From: Notospermus geniculatus
Taxonomy: Eukaryota; Nemertea; Pilidiophora; Heteronemertea; Lineidae
Length of the DNA stretch: 64,000 nt
Assembly (NCBI GenBank): GCA_002633025.1
Contig: NMRB01000624.1
Location: forward strand, 249,317 to 313,316
Reading direction: 5' to 3'
Below the pieces are notes generated by a model. That model made no database searches. It was given only the letters and a program-made list of their open reading frames with translations, and was not told where the DNA came from. The translations under genes were made by a program, and so were the position numbers. Each line of letters begins with the position of its first letter. The first letter of the stretch is position 1. This document shows positions 11,858 to 24,580 of the stretch, piece after piece.

Positions 11858-12216
11858 TGTTTAAAGCACGACTGTATGCATTAGGTGAGTCTTTATTCCT
11901 CCCCACCTTGATAAAACTGGTCTCCTGTCCAACCTGCATATAGCCAGTGCAGTGGTAACACCGAGGCTGGACTGATACTACATGTATGTCGAAACAAAAA
12001 TGGCCGCCATACCATTCATCACTTGAGAAGTTCAACGTGCTGTTATAGCGTGACTAACCCTTCATCTTAAACTCATTCTTTTATGTGTAGCAACACTCTC
12101 AATGCCTAATTGGTAACTTACATGTAGACCATTCAAAAAGATAGATTCGAACAGATGTCTTTCGAGCATAAATATACGACGTTACCTAAAGGTCAAAGGT
12201 TACGCCGCCCGTCGCG
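11858..12216 (-). repeat. Dispersed repeat R1, copy 3
   Basis: Reverse-orientation R1 within block A (GCACGACTGTATGCATTAGGTG to CGCGAGATAC). The homologous copy in block B is at 16,272-16,622. Confidence 0.65.
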
Positions 12217-12996
12217 AGATACAAAACCTTAATTTGTTGGCCAGTGAAAAAGGCTACATGAGCAAAAGATAATGTTGCTCAGGAACGTTGTTCACTCTTG
12301 TTGAAAAAATGTTGCCTGTATAATGGCGTAGGCTATTATCAAAAATAAATAGGCCCTATCTAGGTCTATATTTGGTATTCTATATATTAAAAAGATAGGC
12401 CTAGTCTCCATCAGAACAGTAACCATGATATAACGAATTCAAAGTGTAAAATATCTTTTTTACAGCCGGTATATTGTCGTAGTGTGCTGTATAATAGATA
12501 TAATATCGTGTTTGTAACATTTAATGACAAATACTTTGTAACCCACTTCACCCTTCGTTCAATATCGCCGGCGTATTTACATTAGCCTGTGTGACCTCTT
12601 CGGTGATGCCCGCATCAAGTCAGAAACCATTCTTAGAAGTAGAACATTGAGAACATGTGAAACCATCACAGAGACACTTATTTACATTACATTCAGTGGT
12701 TTTTATACAATTATATGCACCGTACATGCTTTCAATACGGGTAGTAGCATAAAGGAATCAAACGATGAAGTAACTGAGGGATACACTTCATGTGTTGCCA
12801 CCAGATGTCTCTCACTGCCTGAATTTTGGCTTAACGTAATATGCAGGAGCTTCAACTTTTTTTATGGTAGTGGGGTACATGAATCCGTCAACTTGATGCC
12901 TTGAACTCCATTTCTGAGGATAACAGAGCTATTTTCAACACAGTGTGCAAATGTACGTCAGCCTTTTCAAATGTACACAGATGACCCTGCGCTCTC

Positions 12997-13415
12997 AGTA
13001 GCCCTGTTTACACTACATAAAAACCCGCGTCTCACCCGGGTTTTTTCTGTCTACACCTGTTAAAAGCGCGGGTCTAATAGACCCGGGGATGAAAAGTCCG
13101 GGCTTTTTGAACCCTCCGATTTCGAAGGGTTTTTGTGTAGACGCAATAGACCCGGGCTTTGTCTAGTTCTTGAACACCGCGACAGGCGGCGTGTCTTGTG
13201 GGCATGCGCGGTAAAAAGCCAGCACTTCAATTTAGCGCCTCCTCTTCGTGAAGAGTAAGCTCCAGCAGCGACCCTATCGCCGGGCGTAGCAATTAAGTTC
13301 AGCTGGATTTTAGTAGTGGAGACGCTCGCCGGGTCTCAGGCGGGTTTTTTTCAGGCCCGGGCTTGACACGGGCTCAAAAAGCCCGGGGATTTCTATGTAG
13401 TGTAACCACAGCTAT
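12997..13415. mobile_element. MITE polymorphic between copies A and B, GTTTACACTACAT ends
   Basis: About 415 bp inserted in A where B reads GCTCTCATCGTTCGTGG. Ends GTTTACACTACATAAAAACC / TTCTATGTAGTGTAACC, interior rich in CCCGGGTTTTT and its complement. A related composite occurs at 56,008-56,883. Confidence 0.7.
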
Positions 13416-13696
13416 TGTTCGTGGGGTTTTCATTAAATCAGTCCTTTTGTATTATAAGATCTACTAGTCTGAATTCAACAAAATTTGCACTAAACATGCG
13501 GAAGGTCTTGCCTAGCATATGGAAGAGTCAGAGTGCAAATCTGTTGAGGTTTAAAGGGATACTGTCCACACATTTTATAAAATGCGAAACTTGTAAGTTG
13601 AACCTTTATGTTTGATTCCTTTATGGTAGTAGTCTGTATTGTAATGTAGTAACCGTCTGTATTGTAATGTAGTAACCAATAACGTTGTAATAAGTN

Positions 13697-16600
13697 CCAC
13701 TCAAAGAAAAGAAATACAACGACACAATCTATCCAAATTAAGCACATTTATTATCTCGTATTGAGCGAAGAATATTGCGTCGTAACACATTTGTATTTTA
13801 TATCACATAAATAGTGCAACAAACATTCTGCTCCGCTTTCCACATCCGATGACCGCCCCCATTCTCGTACCCAGAGATTAGTTACGCTCGGCCGAGGTTG
13901 AAGGTCGTTACACTATCTCTGGAGACGGCTACGGACGACTTCAGCGTGTGTTCGCACGGCGCATGAATACATGTATATACTAATTTTTGACCGTTTCACT
14001 CCAAGTTTATATGGTGCGCCAAGTAGTGCTGTGTGTTTTCCTCCATACATGTAAATACAACAGATTCCTCATAAACCCTTCCTAATTACATTTTTGTGTA
14101 TAACATTTTATACTCAAGTTATTTCAATGCATCTGCGGTTAAAATTCGGTGTAAAATTGCACGATGCCCATGGCCAGCCGTCTCCAGAGATTAGTGGAGC
14201 GACCTTCAACCTCGGCCCGAGCGTAGAATCTCTGGGTACGAGATTGGGCCACCCCACGCGGCGTAAATGGAAACTACAGTATAAATTGTATGCCAGTTCA
14301 ATTAAAAATGATGACACTGACTTGTGACTTGTGTTGGAAAACAAGAAGACGGTGGAGGGGTGTCAGACGAGTCGACACATCTTCAAATTCCACCCATCAC
14401 TCTTCATCGGATTTGGAAAATGAGCTTTTAAGGCCTGCACCTCCTGTTTTGTGGGCTGACCCGTGTGGCGCCTGCGGAAGTGGACAAACATCAACAGTGT
14501 GAGCACCACCTGCCGCACAAAATACAGCCTACTTCAAGGCATAACAGATGTTTTTCGAGTCTTTTACAGTGACGGGCCGATGCTATCCAGAATGTCCTTC
14601 TCTCTTGTCAGCCATAGCACTGGCAGGTTCCGGAAACATGAGAGGTCCGCTGGAGGATCAGCGAGTCTTTCAGTGACCTGCCTTCAGTGGCGCCATTCTT
14701 GGCCCTTCACCGGGAGGTGGATAGATACCAAACGCACATTTCACAACTTGTCTACCGGTATGTCCCCTGTTGCATAGCCACACGACGTATTTCAATAACT
14801 AAAACAAGATCAGCGATTATCCTACTTTTTACATTACATCGATAAGTACCACTGTACTTTGCTTTAAAAATTCTTTTTACTCATATTTGTACGGACACTT
14901 ATTTCGATTTCAAACTTATATTTTCCTCAAGGGAGTAAGAAATGAAAGTGCAAAAATAAGAAGTGGGAAATTTTGGAATTTTGCGCAAATTTTTCAATTT
15001 CTCAAATTGGGAGAAAATTTTTCCCATTTTGAGAAATATCGCCCGAAAAATCACACAAAATGTCATTTCATTTTAAGAAAATTTCTCAAAATGGGAAAAA
15101 TTTTCTCCCACTTTGAAAAATTGAAAAATTCGTGCAAAATTCCAAAATTTCCCCCATCTTATTTTCCACTTTTATTTCTTAGTCCCTTCTTCCTTCTTGG
15201 TACCGGTAGCATCAAGAAGAGCTGACATCCAGGTGCTTGTCGGAAATATAAAAACTCCATGAAATATGTAAGTTTACTTAGATAATTTCCCCCTTGATGC
15301 CAACAGGCAGCGATTTAGACCAAATGCTTTTTTCCGTCCCTTTGTACGGATACCTATTTACATGTAGTTCACACCAATCGTTCCTTCCACCACGTTACCG
15401 CTGTTATCAAGACGATCTCACAGCCAGCTGCTGATTGGAAATAAAACTAATGACAACACCAGTTTTTATTTCCCGCCTCTGATGGATATGCGGAACTTAA
15501 GACCCATTTTATGCCGTGTGCGTATATGCAGATTCCGAATCGGTAACTTACAGAAAGACAACACTTCATCTCAAGAATAAAAGTGATAGCCTACATGAAA
15601 TGACAGATAAATTCCGGTGACCTCTATTTCACCTGTCGCTTTTTTCATGGCATACTTAGTGCGCACAAATCATTGCGCAATTCTGAAAAAACAGATCATG
15701 TTCTTGCTAAAGTTATCCATTTACAGCAAGGTCACGACGTCGGACAACCTATTAATGCTTTTAAGCGAAATGTCAAATCAATGAGTTGAAATAAATATAA
15801 GTTCACAGTTTTAGCAAAAGAAAGTGAGTTTTAGGGCCTTGTTCTAAATCTGTGGCAGTGCGCGCTGATTTTTCGAGTCGAATGGGGTGTAATGTGTAGT
15901 ACATACAATCATGACCATGCACTGGGTATTGGAAATACATTTTACCAAAAATAGATATTTTTGATTTTACATTATTTGATTTCCTAACGTCAAAGTTATT
16001 GTTTCGATTGAGACCAACATTTTACACAATGTAAATGACATCCATGAATCTATGTTCACCAAAATTGGTTGGATAATCCTGACCAAGCTTAAGGTTTGAG
16101 TACATTGCTGGCAACATTTTCCCAACATTCAGAGCAACAAAATCTTGTTCGAGAAATGTTGTTTAGTGTGTGCAGGGGGAGAGTTTTCCAATGTTCCATT
16201 GTAGTTGCATACCCAAACAATAGATAAACGTCGTCGTAGGGCCTAACCGGGCGCTTACGAAACCTCCCTTATGTTTAAAGCACGACTGTATGCATTAGGT
16301 GAGTCTTTATTCCTCCCCACCTTGATAAGACTGGTCTCCTGTCCAACCTGTATATAGCCAGTGGTAACACCGAGGCTGGACTGATACTATGTCGAAACAA
16401 AAATGGCCGCCATACCATTCATCACTTGAGAAGTTCAACGTGCTGTTATAGCGTGACTAATCCTTCATCTTAAACTCATTCTTTTATGTGTAGCAACACT
16501 CTCAATGCCTAATTGGTAACTTAGGCTACATGTAGACCATTCAAAAAGATAGATTCGAACAGTCTTTCGAGCATAAATATACGACGTTGCCTAAAGGTCA

Positions 16601-17699
16601 AAGGTTACGCCGCCCGTCGCGAGATACAAAACCTTAATTTGTTGGCCAGTGAAAAAGGCTATATGAGCAAAAGATAATGTTGCTCAGGAACGTTGTTCAC
16701 TCTTGTTGAAAAAATGTTGCCTGTATACACGCAGCTTAATAACTACATGGCGTAGGCTATTATCAAAAATAAATAGGCCCTATCTAAGTCTATATTTGGT
16801 ATTCTATATATAAAGATAGGCCTAGTCTCCATCAGAACAGTAACCATGATATAACGAATTCAAAGTGTAAAATATCTTTTTTACAGCCGGTATATTGTCG
16901 TGGTGTGCTGTATAATAGATATAATATCGTGTTTGTAACATTTAATGACAAATACTTTGTCATCCACTTCACCCTTCGTTCAATATCGTCGGCGTATTTA
17001 CATTAGCCTGTGTGACCTCTTCGGTGATGCCCGCATCAAGTCAGAAACCATTCTTAGAAGTAGAACATTGAGAACATGTGAAACCATCACAGAGACACTT
17101 ATTTACATTACATTCAGTGGTTTTTATACAATTATATGCATCGTACATGCTTTCAATAAGGGTAGTAGCATAAAGGAATCAAACGATGAAGTAACTGAGG
17201 GATACACTTCATGTGTTGCCACCAGATGTCTCTCACTGCCTGAATTTTGGCTTAACGTAATATGCAGGAGCTTCAACTTTTTTATGGTAGTGGGGTACAT
17301 GAATCTGTCAACTTGATGCCTTGAACTCCATTTCTGAGGATAACAGAGCTATTTTCAACACAGTGTGCAAATGTACGTCAGCCTTTTCAAATGTACACAG
17401 ATGACCCTGCGCTCTCATCGTTCGTGGGGTTTTCATTAATTCAGTCCTTTTGTATTATACGATCTACTATATAGTCTGAATTCAACAAAATTTGCACTAA
17501 ACATGCGGAAGGGTCTTGCCCAGCATATGGAAGAGTCAGAGTGCAAATCTGTTGAGGTTTAAAGGGATTACTGTCCACATTTTATAAAATGCGAAGTTAA
17601 GTTGAAACTTTATGTTTGATTCCTTTATGGTAGTAGTCTGTATTGTAATGTAGTAACCGTCTGTATTGTAATGTAGTAACCAATAACGTTGTAATAAGT
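13697..17699. repeat. Haplotype-like block, copy B
   Basis: Second copy of the block, starting directly after the N at 13,696 and ending at the same base as copy A. It lacks the three insertions carried by A and so provides empty-site sequences. No coding gene is recognised. Confidence 0.8.
16272..16622 (-). repeat. Dispersed repeat R1, copy 4
   Basis: Allelic counterpart in block B of the copy at 11,858-12,216. Confidence 0.65.
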
Positions 17700-18423
17700 T
17701 TATTTGTCAATAACTCGAACACCTTAGACTCATAAACAAATAGGATGATAACATAAGTCTACAAACACTAATTATGCCTTGATAACTGTAGGCCTTCTCA
17801 ACAAACGATTTTAAACTGAAAACCCTGCGGTGTCTAGGCCTACTTGAAGAGTGCTATCAAAACAATAACAGTTGTGCTGTGTAGGCCTATACAGTGTGCA
17901 TGCAGTAGTTTTTCATTAGCGATTACACTGTTCACATAGTTTTTTCCAAAGCACATACATTTAATGTACATCACGCATGTATTGTACAGGACATCAGACG
18001 ACACTGCGGGACGTCTGCTCCGAAAAAACCCTGCCGGTTTTATCCGCGAGGGCTGCAGGTTACTAAGGCCGAACATCACAGAAAGGTATCCCGTGGCTCT
18101 GATTTTGACAGAATGTCACGTATTTTGCCATATTTCTTTGCCGTACCTTCCTCGACAACGAAGCTACATGTACAGCATGGCCTGCCTTTACTCGACCACG
18201 AGTCAGTAAAACAAGTTCCGTTTTTAAAAACTCTCACATGAAGATGTCGAAAGGAGACAAATACATGTACATGTACGTGTATTTTATTTCAATTCATCAC
18301 GAACACCCATCTTTTCATTCGTAAGGGAGAAAGACTTCAACAGCCATAACAAGTTAAAACGACCAACGAAAAAACCAATGTATACCATTAGCATTTAAAG
18401 GAATCAACATAAAAGTTTAACTG

Positions 18424-18861
18424 CGAACGATGAAGTGACTGAGGGATACGCTTTATGTGTTGCCACCAGATGTCTCTCACTGCCTGAGCTTCAACTTTTT
18501 TTATGGTAATGGGGCACATGAATTTGTCAACTTGATGCCTTGAATTCCATTTCTGAGGATAACAGAGCTATTTTCAGCACAATTAGTGTTCCATGTGCAA
18601 ATGTACGTTCGCCTATTCGAATGTACACATATGACCCTGCGCTCTCGTCGTTCGTGGGGTTCTCATTAATTCAGTCCTTTGTATCATAAGATCAACTAGT
18701 CTGAATTCAACAAAATTTGCACTAAACATGCAGAAGGGTCTTGCCTATCATATGGAAGAGTCAGAATGCAAATCTGTTGAGGCTTAAAGGGATACTGTCC
18801 AAATTTATAAAATGCTAAATTTGTAAGTTGAACCTTTATGTTTGATTCCTTTATGCCATTT
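18424..18861. repeat. Third partial copy of the duplicated block
   Basis: Matches about 17,181-17,640 of copy B (GATGAAGTGACTGAGGGATA, CCACCAGATGTCTCTCACTGCC, GGTCTTGCC) with more divergence than A has from B, so an older local duplication is likely here in addition to the assembly duplication. Confidence 0.6.
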
Positions 18862-19030
18862 AGACAATAACAAACACGGCGACTTCTAGGGGAAACCATG
18901 CCAGGGAGAGTCCGAGTCCGAAGACGCCTTGGCCTCCGACTCCCAACTTAAACCTGACTTTGCCCAGTCCTTCAGCGCACCATGAGGTGGAACTCCTACC
19001 GAGTCATCTTGAACAAAACTTAGAACTTAC

Positions 19031-22000
19031 TCGTCTTTTCTTCTGCCTTTGGTGCTTCGGACGATTCCTGGAGGTTGATATCCTTCATTTCTGTGGCATC
19101 GCTGGTCACTTGGCTTGCCAAGGTATTCGTGCTCTGCGAAGCTGATGGACCACCTTCAATAGTAGACACCGTCTTTGTCCTCCGAATGCTGTCGTGTTCC
19201 ATAATGCTTGACGTACTGCGCGAGCTAACCACGCTTCCGGACTTTCAGAAAAATATGAGTAACACTGGAATAAGGAATCCGAAAACGTATAAACCAATGT
19301 TGAACGCGTAATTGCTTGGCGTTTGAGTTAAATAATCGAAAGTGCAGGACGTTTGAAAACCCTCTGGAATGTAAGCACCAAATCCGGCCAGCGGCAGGAG
19401 GCTGATGATGAAAGACCAGAACCACACAAGGACAATGAGGATGAAAGCCCGATTCTTGGTCATCCGTTTCAGGGCCTCGAATGGCTGGGCTATGACGAAG
19501 TATCGGTCAAGAGCGATCATGGCGTTCGTGTTGATTGACATCAAGCCGAAGATACCGCCGATCGCACCGTACACCTCGCAGGCTGAAAGGGAAAAGAGGA
19601 AATGCTGGTCTTGACTATCCTAGGATTAGGAGTCTGTTACGAACATTACTTGGAACACTGCCTGATGACCGAGGCAGAAAACTCACCGAAAATACGCGCA
19701 CACGCGAGCTGTCTGCTGGGCAAACGGTCTCAAATGACTTTTTGCTCAGCAGATACATGTAGCCCAAGTGTGCGGCTGGCTTTATGCAGTGGCATGCCCC
19801 GTGTGCGGCGAAAAGGAATGCGCCACAAAACTGCTTTTACAAAAGGCCGTTGCTGGGCAATCAAACTGTACACAGTGCCGAATTTCTACGCAATATCGAC
19901 ACTGTCATCGAACGGCATCCGCCATTTTGATTTTTACGGCCGCGGATGGATATGTGATCAGGCCTCGCATATCACAACCGTGATACTCCGCGAAAATCAG
20001 AACCTTGCGCTTAAACAACTACATTCACGCCTAAACTTCTCCCTGCAATCGATGTGTCACAATTTTGAAGTGAATAGTAATAAATATATATTTCTCTTGA
20101 CTTTATAAGTGGAATAAGTGTATAACATCTGAGGGATGTTTGGTCACGTGGGTAAACAAAACGCACGCGGCCATGGACTACTTTGGTCTCAGAATAAATG
20201 TCGAAAAACCTCGAGATATCTTGCCACAAAATGATTATGCTTCACAAATATTTTTATTGTGTCTTGCATCTAAGCCCCATTTTGACCTAAGCAGGCCTGT
20301 ATAATATTATTTATGCCTTCCGTTGGCGTATAACCGTGCACTAGATCTACTGCGCATGGCGACGCTTGCTTATCGAGTGAACGGTCGACCGCTTCACAAT
20401 GGTAAGGAATCCTTACACATATTACTGCGCTGCACTTCTTTTCAACATGGCGATAGCTGATCGATACTAGAGGGTGTTATTTGGAACGCCCTCTAGTGTC
20501 AAGAATGGCTGGGCAATAAGCAATATAGAACTGCGCGCGGGCTTGATCTGGGTGCTCTTACTTTTCATGCCCCACGTCCATATTCTGTTGAAACTTGCTA
20601 TAGTGAAGAGAGGAAATCCGTTGACGGCTGTGGCGAGATTGACTATCAGCATGTTTGGCGGGGTTTGGAGGGATTTAGTTCTGTAAAGAGATAACGGCTG
20701 AGTGTTAAATGAGTCGGCCTAAACCGATCTGCGAAAAGAAGAAAGTATTAAGAAAAGTTATTTTGGGTCTGATATCAACAATGGTAGAAATGTCATTAGG
20801 GAGTTTTCGCAAAGCCCCCGAAACGCCAACGCGAACGCCAAAGTCATTGTTCGATGCCACGAAGAGAGCACCGAACAAAAGGATGCATGTAGACGTTCGC
20901 GTTGGCGTTTCGGGGGCTTTGGGAAAACTCTATACTAACCCCAGTTTATCCTGAAACCTATAGAACTCAGATGAGCTGCTCATTCAGCGCTCCAATTTGG
21001 CATGCTTTGCAATCCTCTTACCACCGAATTACACAACAACAAGATAAAAAAAAATTAAAAACCATTGAGTAGGATTCAAAACCCTTCAAATCAAAAGCGA
21101 TTACACATTTGCACGCAAAACGTAAAATTGATTGACTTCAATACTGAATTTAGGAATTTTGAGAATTAATTCACTTGAAGGCTGTCATGTAGATTTCAAT
21201 TAAACGTTATTAGTCTGGCGCTATTTAGAACTTTGATCGGCTCGCAGTAGAAGATTGATAACCAATGAAGACTACTGCGTCAAACCTCGTAAAGTAAAGA
21301 CAAATCTGGCTGGCACCGAAAATGACGGCGGATGATTTAATAAAAAATAAAAAAGCATCTTGAACCATCCAGAAATATTGGAACCTGGGAATGAATTGCT
21401 GGTGGTGTTGGGAGGGGAGGGGGTTCGGGGTGGTATATTCTCATGCGGGGTGGTATATTCTCATGCATAATACCACCGCGGTGCATGGAAATATTTACCA
21501 CCACTTTTTTAATTCGGGTGAAAAAAATTAATTTAATTCAAGAAAAATTGCATGCGTTCAAAAAACTATCTTTTTATACACGTAATTAAAAAAATTATCA
21601 TGTCCTTTATGGGCATTTCAACACTGCCAACAACAATACCCTCGCTATACCGCCACTGGCGGTATAACGAGAGTGGACTGTACATATATCGTTATCTATA
21701 CCGAAGGCGATGTGACCGTACTAGACCTTGATCGGCATTTCTGATGAAAGGACGACCACTAATCGCCCTCCGAGGGAAATAGTTGGCATGACAAACCCTG
21801 CATGTTCTTTGCCTCCAGATGGAATGCTTGATAGAACCAGCTTTGGTCTCTCTGACGGCATGAAACACCATAGAATACGTTATATGAACCTGCTCCATAA
21901 AATGCATCATCTCAACAGTGCTCTCAGGCTTCAGAATAATGCTGGGTCTACTTTAATGAAACCACTTTCCCGATGGACGAGGTAAATGACCAAAGCCTTT

Positions 22001-23779
22001 TACCGGCTTTACGATGGATATTTTTTTATTGGCGATGGATCAGGCCATTTGCTAAACATTCTTGGACTTTCAGCTCATCACACTTAACGAGATCGTAGGT
22101 CGAAGTCGATGAGGAGCAGTTTGTTGCCACATCCAAGCGTCACAAGTTCGATTTATTCACTGCTGAGACTGACCGTTCGCCATCTTGAACCCCATGTGTG
22201 CTGAATGGAATACAGAACTGACCTTTGGCTGATGTTTCGGAATGTCACTCGTTCGTTGAATGGGGATGCACCGGGTGTACATAACAATTTATATCCATGG
22301 GGGAGAAGAAATATCCCAGAGGAGGCATAGAGATAATGGGCAATTTCCCAGTGATTTCTACGCCCAGAGCAAAGGTGAATGTCGGTAAATCAACCCGAGA
22401 GGGCAACTTCACAGCGGAACGCGACCAGGAAATTAATTCCTTCAGGCGATGTCAGGTGACTGATGACGACGGGCTGGGCGATGTTTTAACTGTCAGTATC
22501 CAAAAAAAGAAATATAAGATGTATATCGTGAGGGACTAAAAAGTGAAATTGTAGCCCTGAAATTGGTAACCCCTTCCCTCCTAGTGAAAAATACTTCACT
22601 TTATTGGCTTCAAGCATGTTTTGAGACGGTTCCTGAAAAGTGACTGGGCCTTTCTGAAGCCGGAGGTTGATTCCCATTGCGTATAAGGTTGTATCTAGGA
22701 CGTTCTCGAACTGCGTTAATTGAACTCCGTTTCATGACGGTATAATTTACGCTTCAATTCATCATCTCACAAGCAAGCGTACGAAGCCTTGCTATGTGGG
22801 AGGATGCCATAAAGCACATTTGCCTTTATCGCAACTCTGACTATTCGCGGGACTTCAATGATGTCTTCAGAGAAGAATGTGTGAATTTCACTTCGCCGAC
22901 CTCCCTTTAATCGATACGTCATTAAAATGATCAAAGGCGAACATTAGTGATCGATTATATCTCATCTAAGATAGCCAACGCTCCTTGATTTTTGATATGA
23001 CTAACACTATACGGTTGTTGGGATCACTTTGATGGGCAGGCTGTTGTGCTTGTTTGAAGTCTCCATGGGGCCTCCTGTTTCCTAAAGTGACTTTAAATTA
23101 ATGGTACCATTAACTTCGATCAGGAGGAGATAATCTCCTCCATGCTTCAAACAGGCCCCTGGCAAATTGGCGATTTAGTGAGAGGAGGATTGGCGAGTAT
23201 TCCTCTATGTAATGGCTGCCTAACGGTAACAATAAAATAACGTGTACGTTAACGTTATTTTTTACATTGTAAATGTACTGTACTTCAGAATTTACATTGC
23301 AAATGAATACGTCCGAAATACATTTTGCAATAGAGAGATTTCGAAATCAAACGATAAACGTAAACTTTACGACAACGTTATTGTTCGTACTTAACTACAC
23401 ATTAACCAGATTTTATATTGCATTTTCGTTACAAAAATAACGTTGTCGTTAACGTTTACGTTTATAGTTCGATTTCGAAACTTTAACTCTCGATTGATAC
23501 TTACTTAAAAAACGTATAAATAACTACAGCATTGCCGATGGTTCCTATAAGGCCGACTACGCCGATGTAAAGTCCAATGACATAGAAGTGGTAATCTGGA
23601 ATCTTGGTCATATCGTACTGCCACCAGTGAGGATGTATCTTCAAGTCACCAAATATGTACCAAGGCGCCTCCGTCGTAATGTTATCCAGGTACGGCGAAG
23701 TGTAATTTTCTGACCACGGTGACTCCGATGTGAAGTCCACCGTCCCGTCGGTGACGTCCGTGACACTTGTTGTCGCCAT
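19031..23779 (-). CDS. Opsin-like (r-opsin/melanopsin type) GPCR, TM1-TM5 exons
   Basis: Three minus-strand exons with matching phases: 23779-23505 (start ATG; an AG acceptor at 23809-23810 implies a 5' UTR exon upstream), 20680-20562, 19582-19031. Exon 1 gives an acidic N-terminus with NYTS and NITT glycosylation sites, then TM1 (GLIGTIGNAVVIYTF). Exon 2 gives SLQTPPNMLIVNLATAVNG (TM2). Exon 3 gives CEVYGAIGGIFG (TM3), ALDRYFVIAQPF (the DRY motif), TM4, the opsin signature YIPEGFQTSCTFDYLT with the EL2 cysteine and counterion-site glutamate, and TM5. A TGA (19247-19245) follows LLIFF, but the same frame stays open for 71 codons to a strong donor (AGTAAGT). TM6, TM7 and the retinal lysine are not found in the window. 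The position of the usual Asp2.50 reads Val. It could be a pseudogene, a truncated gene, or a gene with a sequence error. Confidence 0.75.
20798..20932. repeat. MITE, second copy of the 2,983-3,107 element
   Basis: AGGGAGTTTTCGCAAAGCCC and its inverted complement at the far end. It lies in opsin intron 1, 118 bp from exon 2. Confidence 0.75.
20933..23330. other. Opsin intron 1, remaining part
   Basis: About 2.4 kb with no supported exon on either strand. It contains a short direct repeat (GGGGTGGTATATTCTCATGC, twice at 21,427-21,466) and a small GGCGGTATA inverted pair near 21,650-21,670. Reading frames here are short and without recognisable domains. Confidence 0.6.
23331..23491. repeat. 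MITE abutting opsin exon 1 donor
   Basis: Ends AGAGATTTCGAAATCAAACG / GATTTCGAAACTTTAACTCT; the interior CGATAAACGTAAAC and CGTTGTCGTTAACG are inverted partners. Same family as 26,082-26,225. It ends 13 bp from the donor of opsin exon 1. Confidence 0.65.
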
Positions 23780-24054
23780 AGCGCTGTGGAATGTGGAGAG
23801 TTTCCGTCCTAAAAAAGGAGAATGAAACAGATGAGCTATAGTTTTTAAACGAGGGGTAGAATTCGACTCTAAAAGCGAAAAACGTTCTTGCTTCAGCGCT
23901 ACATATTTGACAAATGTGTCGGCTCTGCTATACCAGGTGTAAAAGGAAAGAATATCCCCGGGAAAAATGTCCTGTTACACACCAACTCTGGCGTTTAGTT
24001 TCAATAGCCATGCATCTAATCCGCCATGGAACAATATGAATGGACAGTTTTAAA

Positions 24055-24374
24055 GCCTGACTGTATGCGTTAGGTGACTCTTTATCCCTCCCCACTTTGA
24101 TAAGACTGGTCTCCTGTCCAACCTATATACATGTATAGCCAGTGGTAACACCGAGGCTGGACTGATACTATGTCGAAAAAATATGGCCGCCATACCTTCA
24201 TCACTTGAGAAGTTCAACGTGCTGTTGTAGCGTGACTAACCCTTCATCAGGTAAGGTAACATGTTTCAACTCATTATTTTATGTTTAGTAACATTCCCAA
24301 TACCTAATTGGTAACTTAGATCATTCAGATAGATAGATTCGAACAGTCTTATCAAGCATGCATATATACCACGT
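24055..24374 (-). repeat. Dispersed repeat R1, copy 5, cut by N
   Basis: Starts GACTGTATGCGTTAGGTGAC and breaks at the N (24,375) just before the right end. The following copy (24,580-24,890) repeats the same sequence, so these are probably unmerged overlapping contigs. Confidence 0.65.
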
Positions 24375-24379
24375 NAAAG

Positions 24380-24580
24380 GCCTAGCTTAGTCCGGATTAT
24401 ACGGACAATTTTAAAGGGAATTTGCACTTTTGTTCCGCAATAACACTGTCCGGATCCGGATAGCGGGGTTTCCGGATAAGAGGGGGAAAATGCATGGCGG
24501 AAATTTGTCCCCAATGTACTGATGTTCGGATGGCGAGGTTTCCGGATTAACGCAGTTCGGATTAACAAAGTCTGACTGTA
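24380..24580 (-). mobile_element. Pogo/Tigger-like terminal fragment
   Basis: Reading the minus strand, TACAGTCAGACTTTGTTAAT is followed by repeated TCCGGA-type motifs (AATCCGGAAACCTCGCCATC), the arrangement typical of pogo/Tigger ends with a TA target. It is inserted in R1, which continues after CTGTACATGTATAGCCAG. No transposase frame is present. Confidence 0.45.

Larger units (their letters stand above)
8788..13695. repeat. Haplotype-like block, copy A
   Basis: From CCACTCAAAGAAAAG to CGTTGTAATAAGT this block matches copy B (13,697-17,699) nearly end to end, with substitutions, small indels and three large insertions present only in A (8,912-9,220; 10,020-10,194; about 12,997-13,415). One N joins A to B. 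Unmerged alleles explain this better than true tandem duplication. No coding gene is recognised in it. Confidence 0.8.

Noticed and set aside
14887-15225. 112-residue frame in block B
   Set aside because: Covers the AT-rich palindrome repeated in block A; FSHFEK repeats in it come from the inverted arms.
19602-20108. 168-residue plus-strand frame opposite the opsin intron
   Set aside because: No domain and lies within opsin intron 2; chance open frame.
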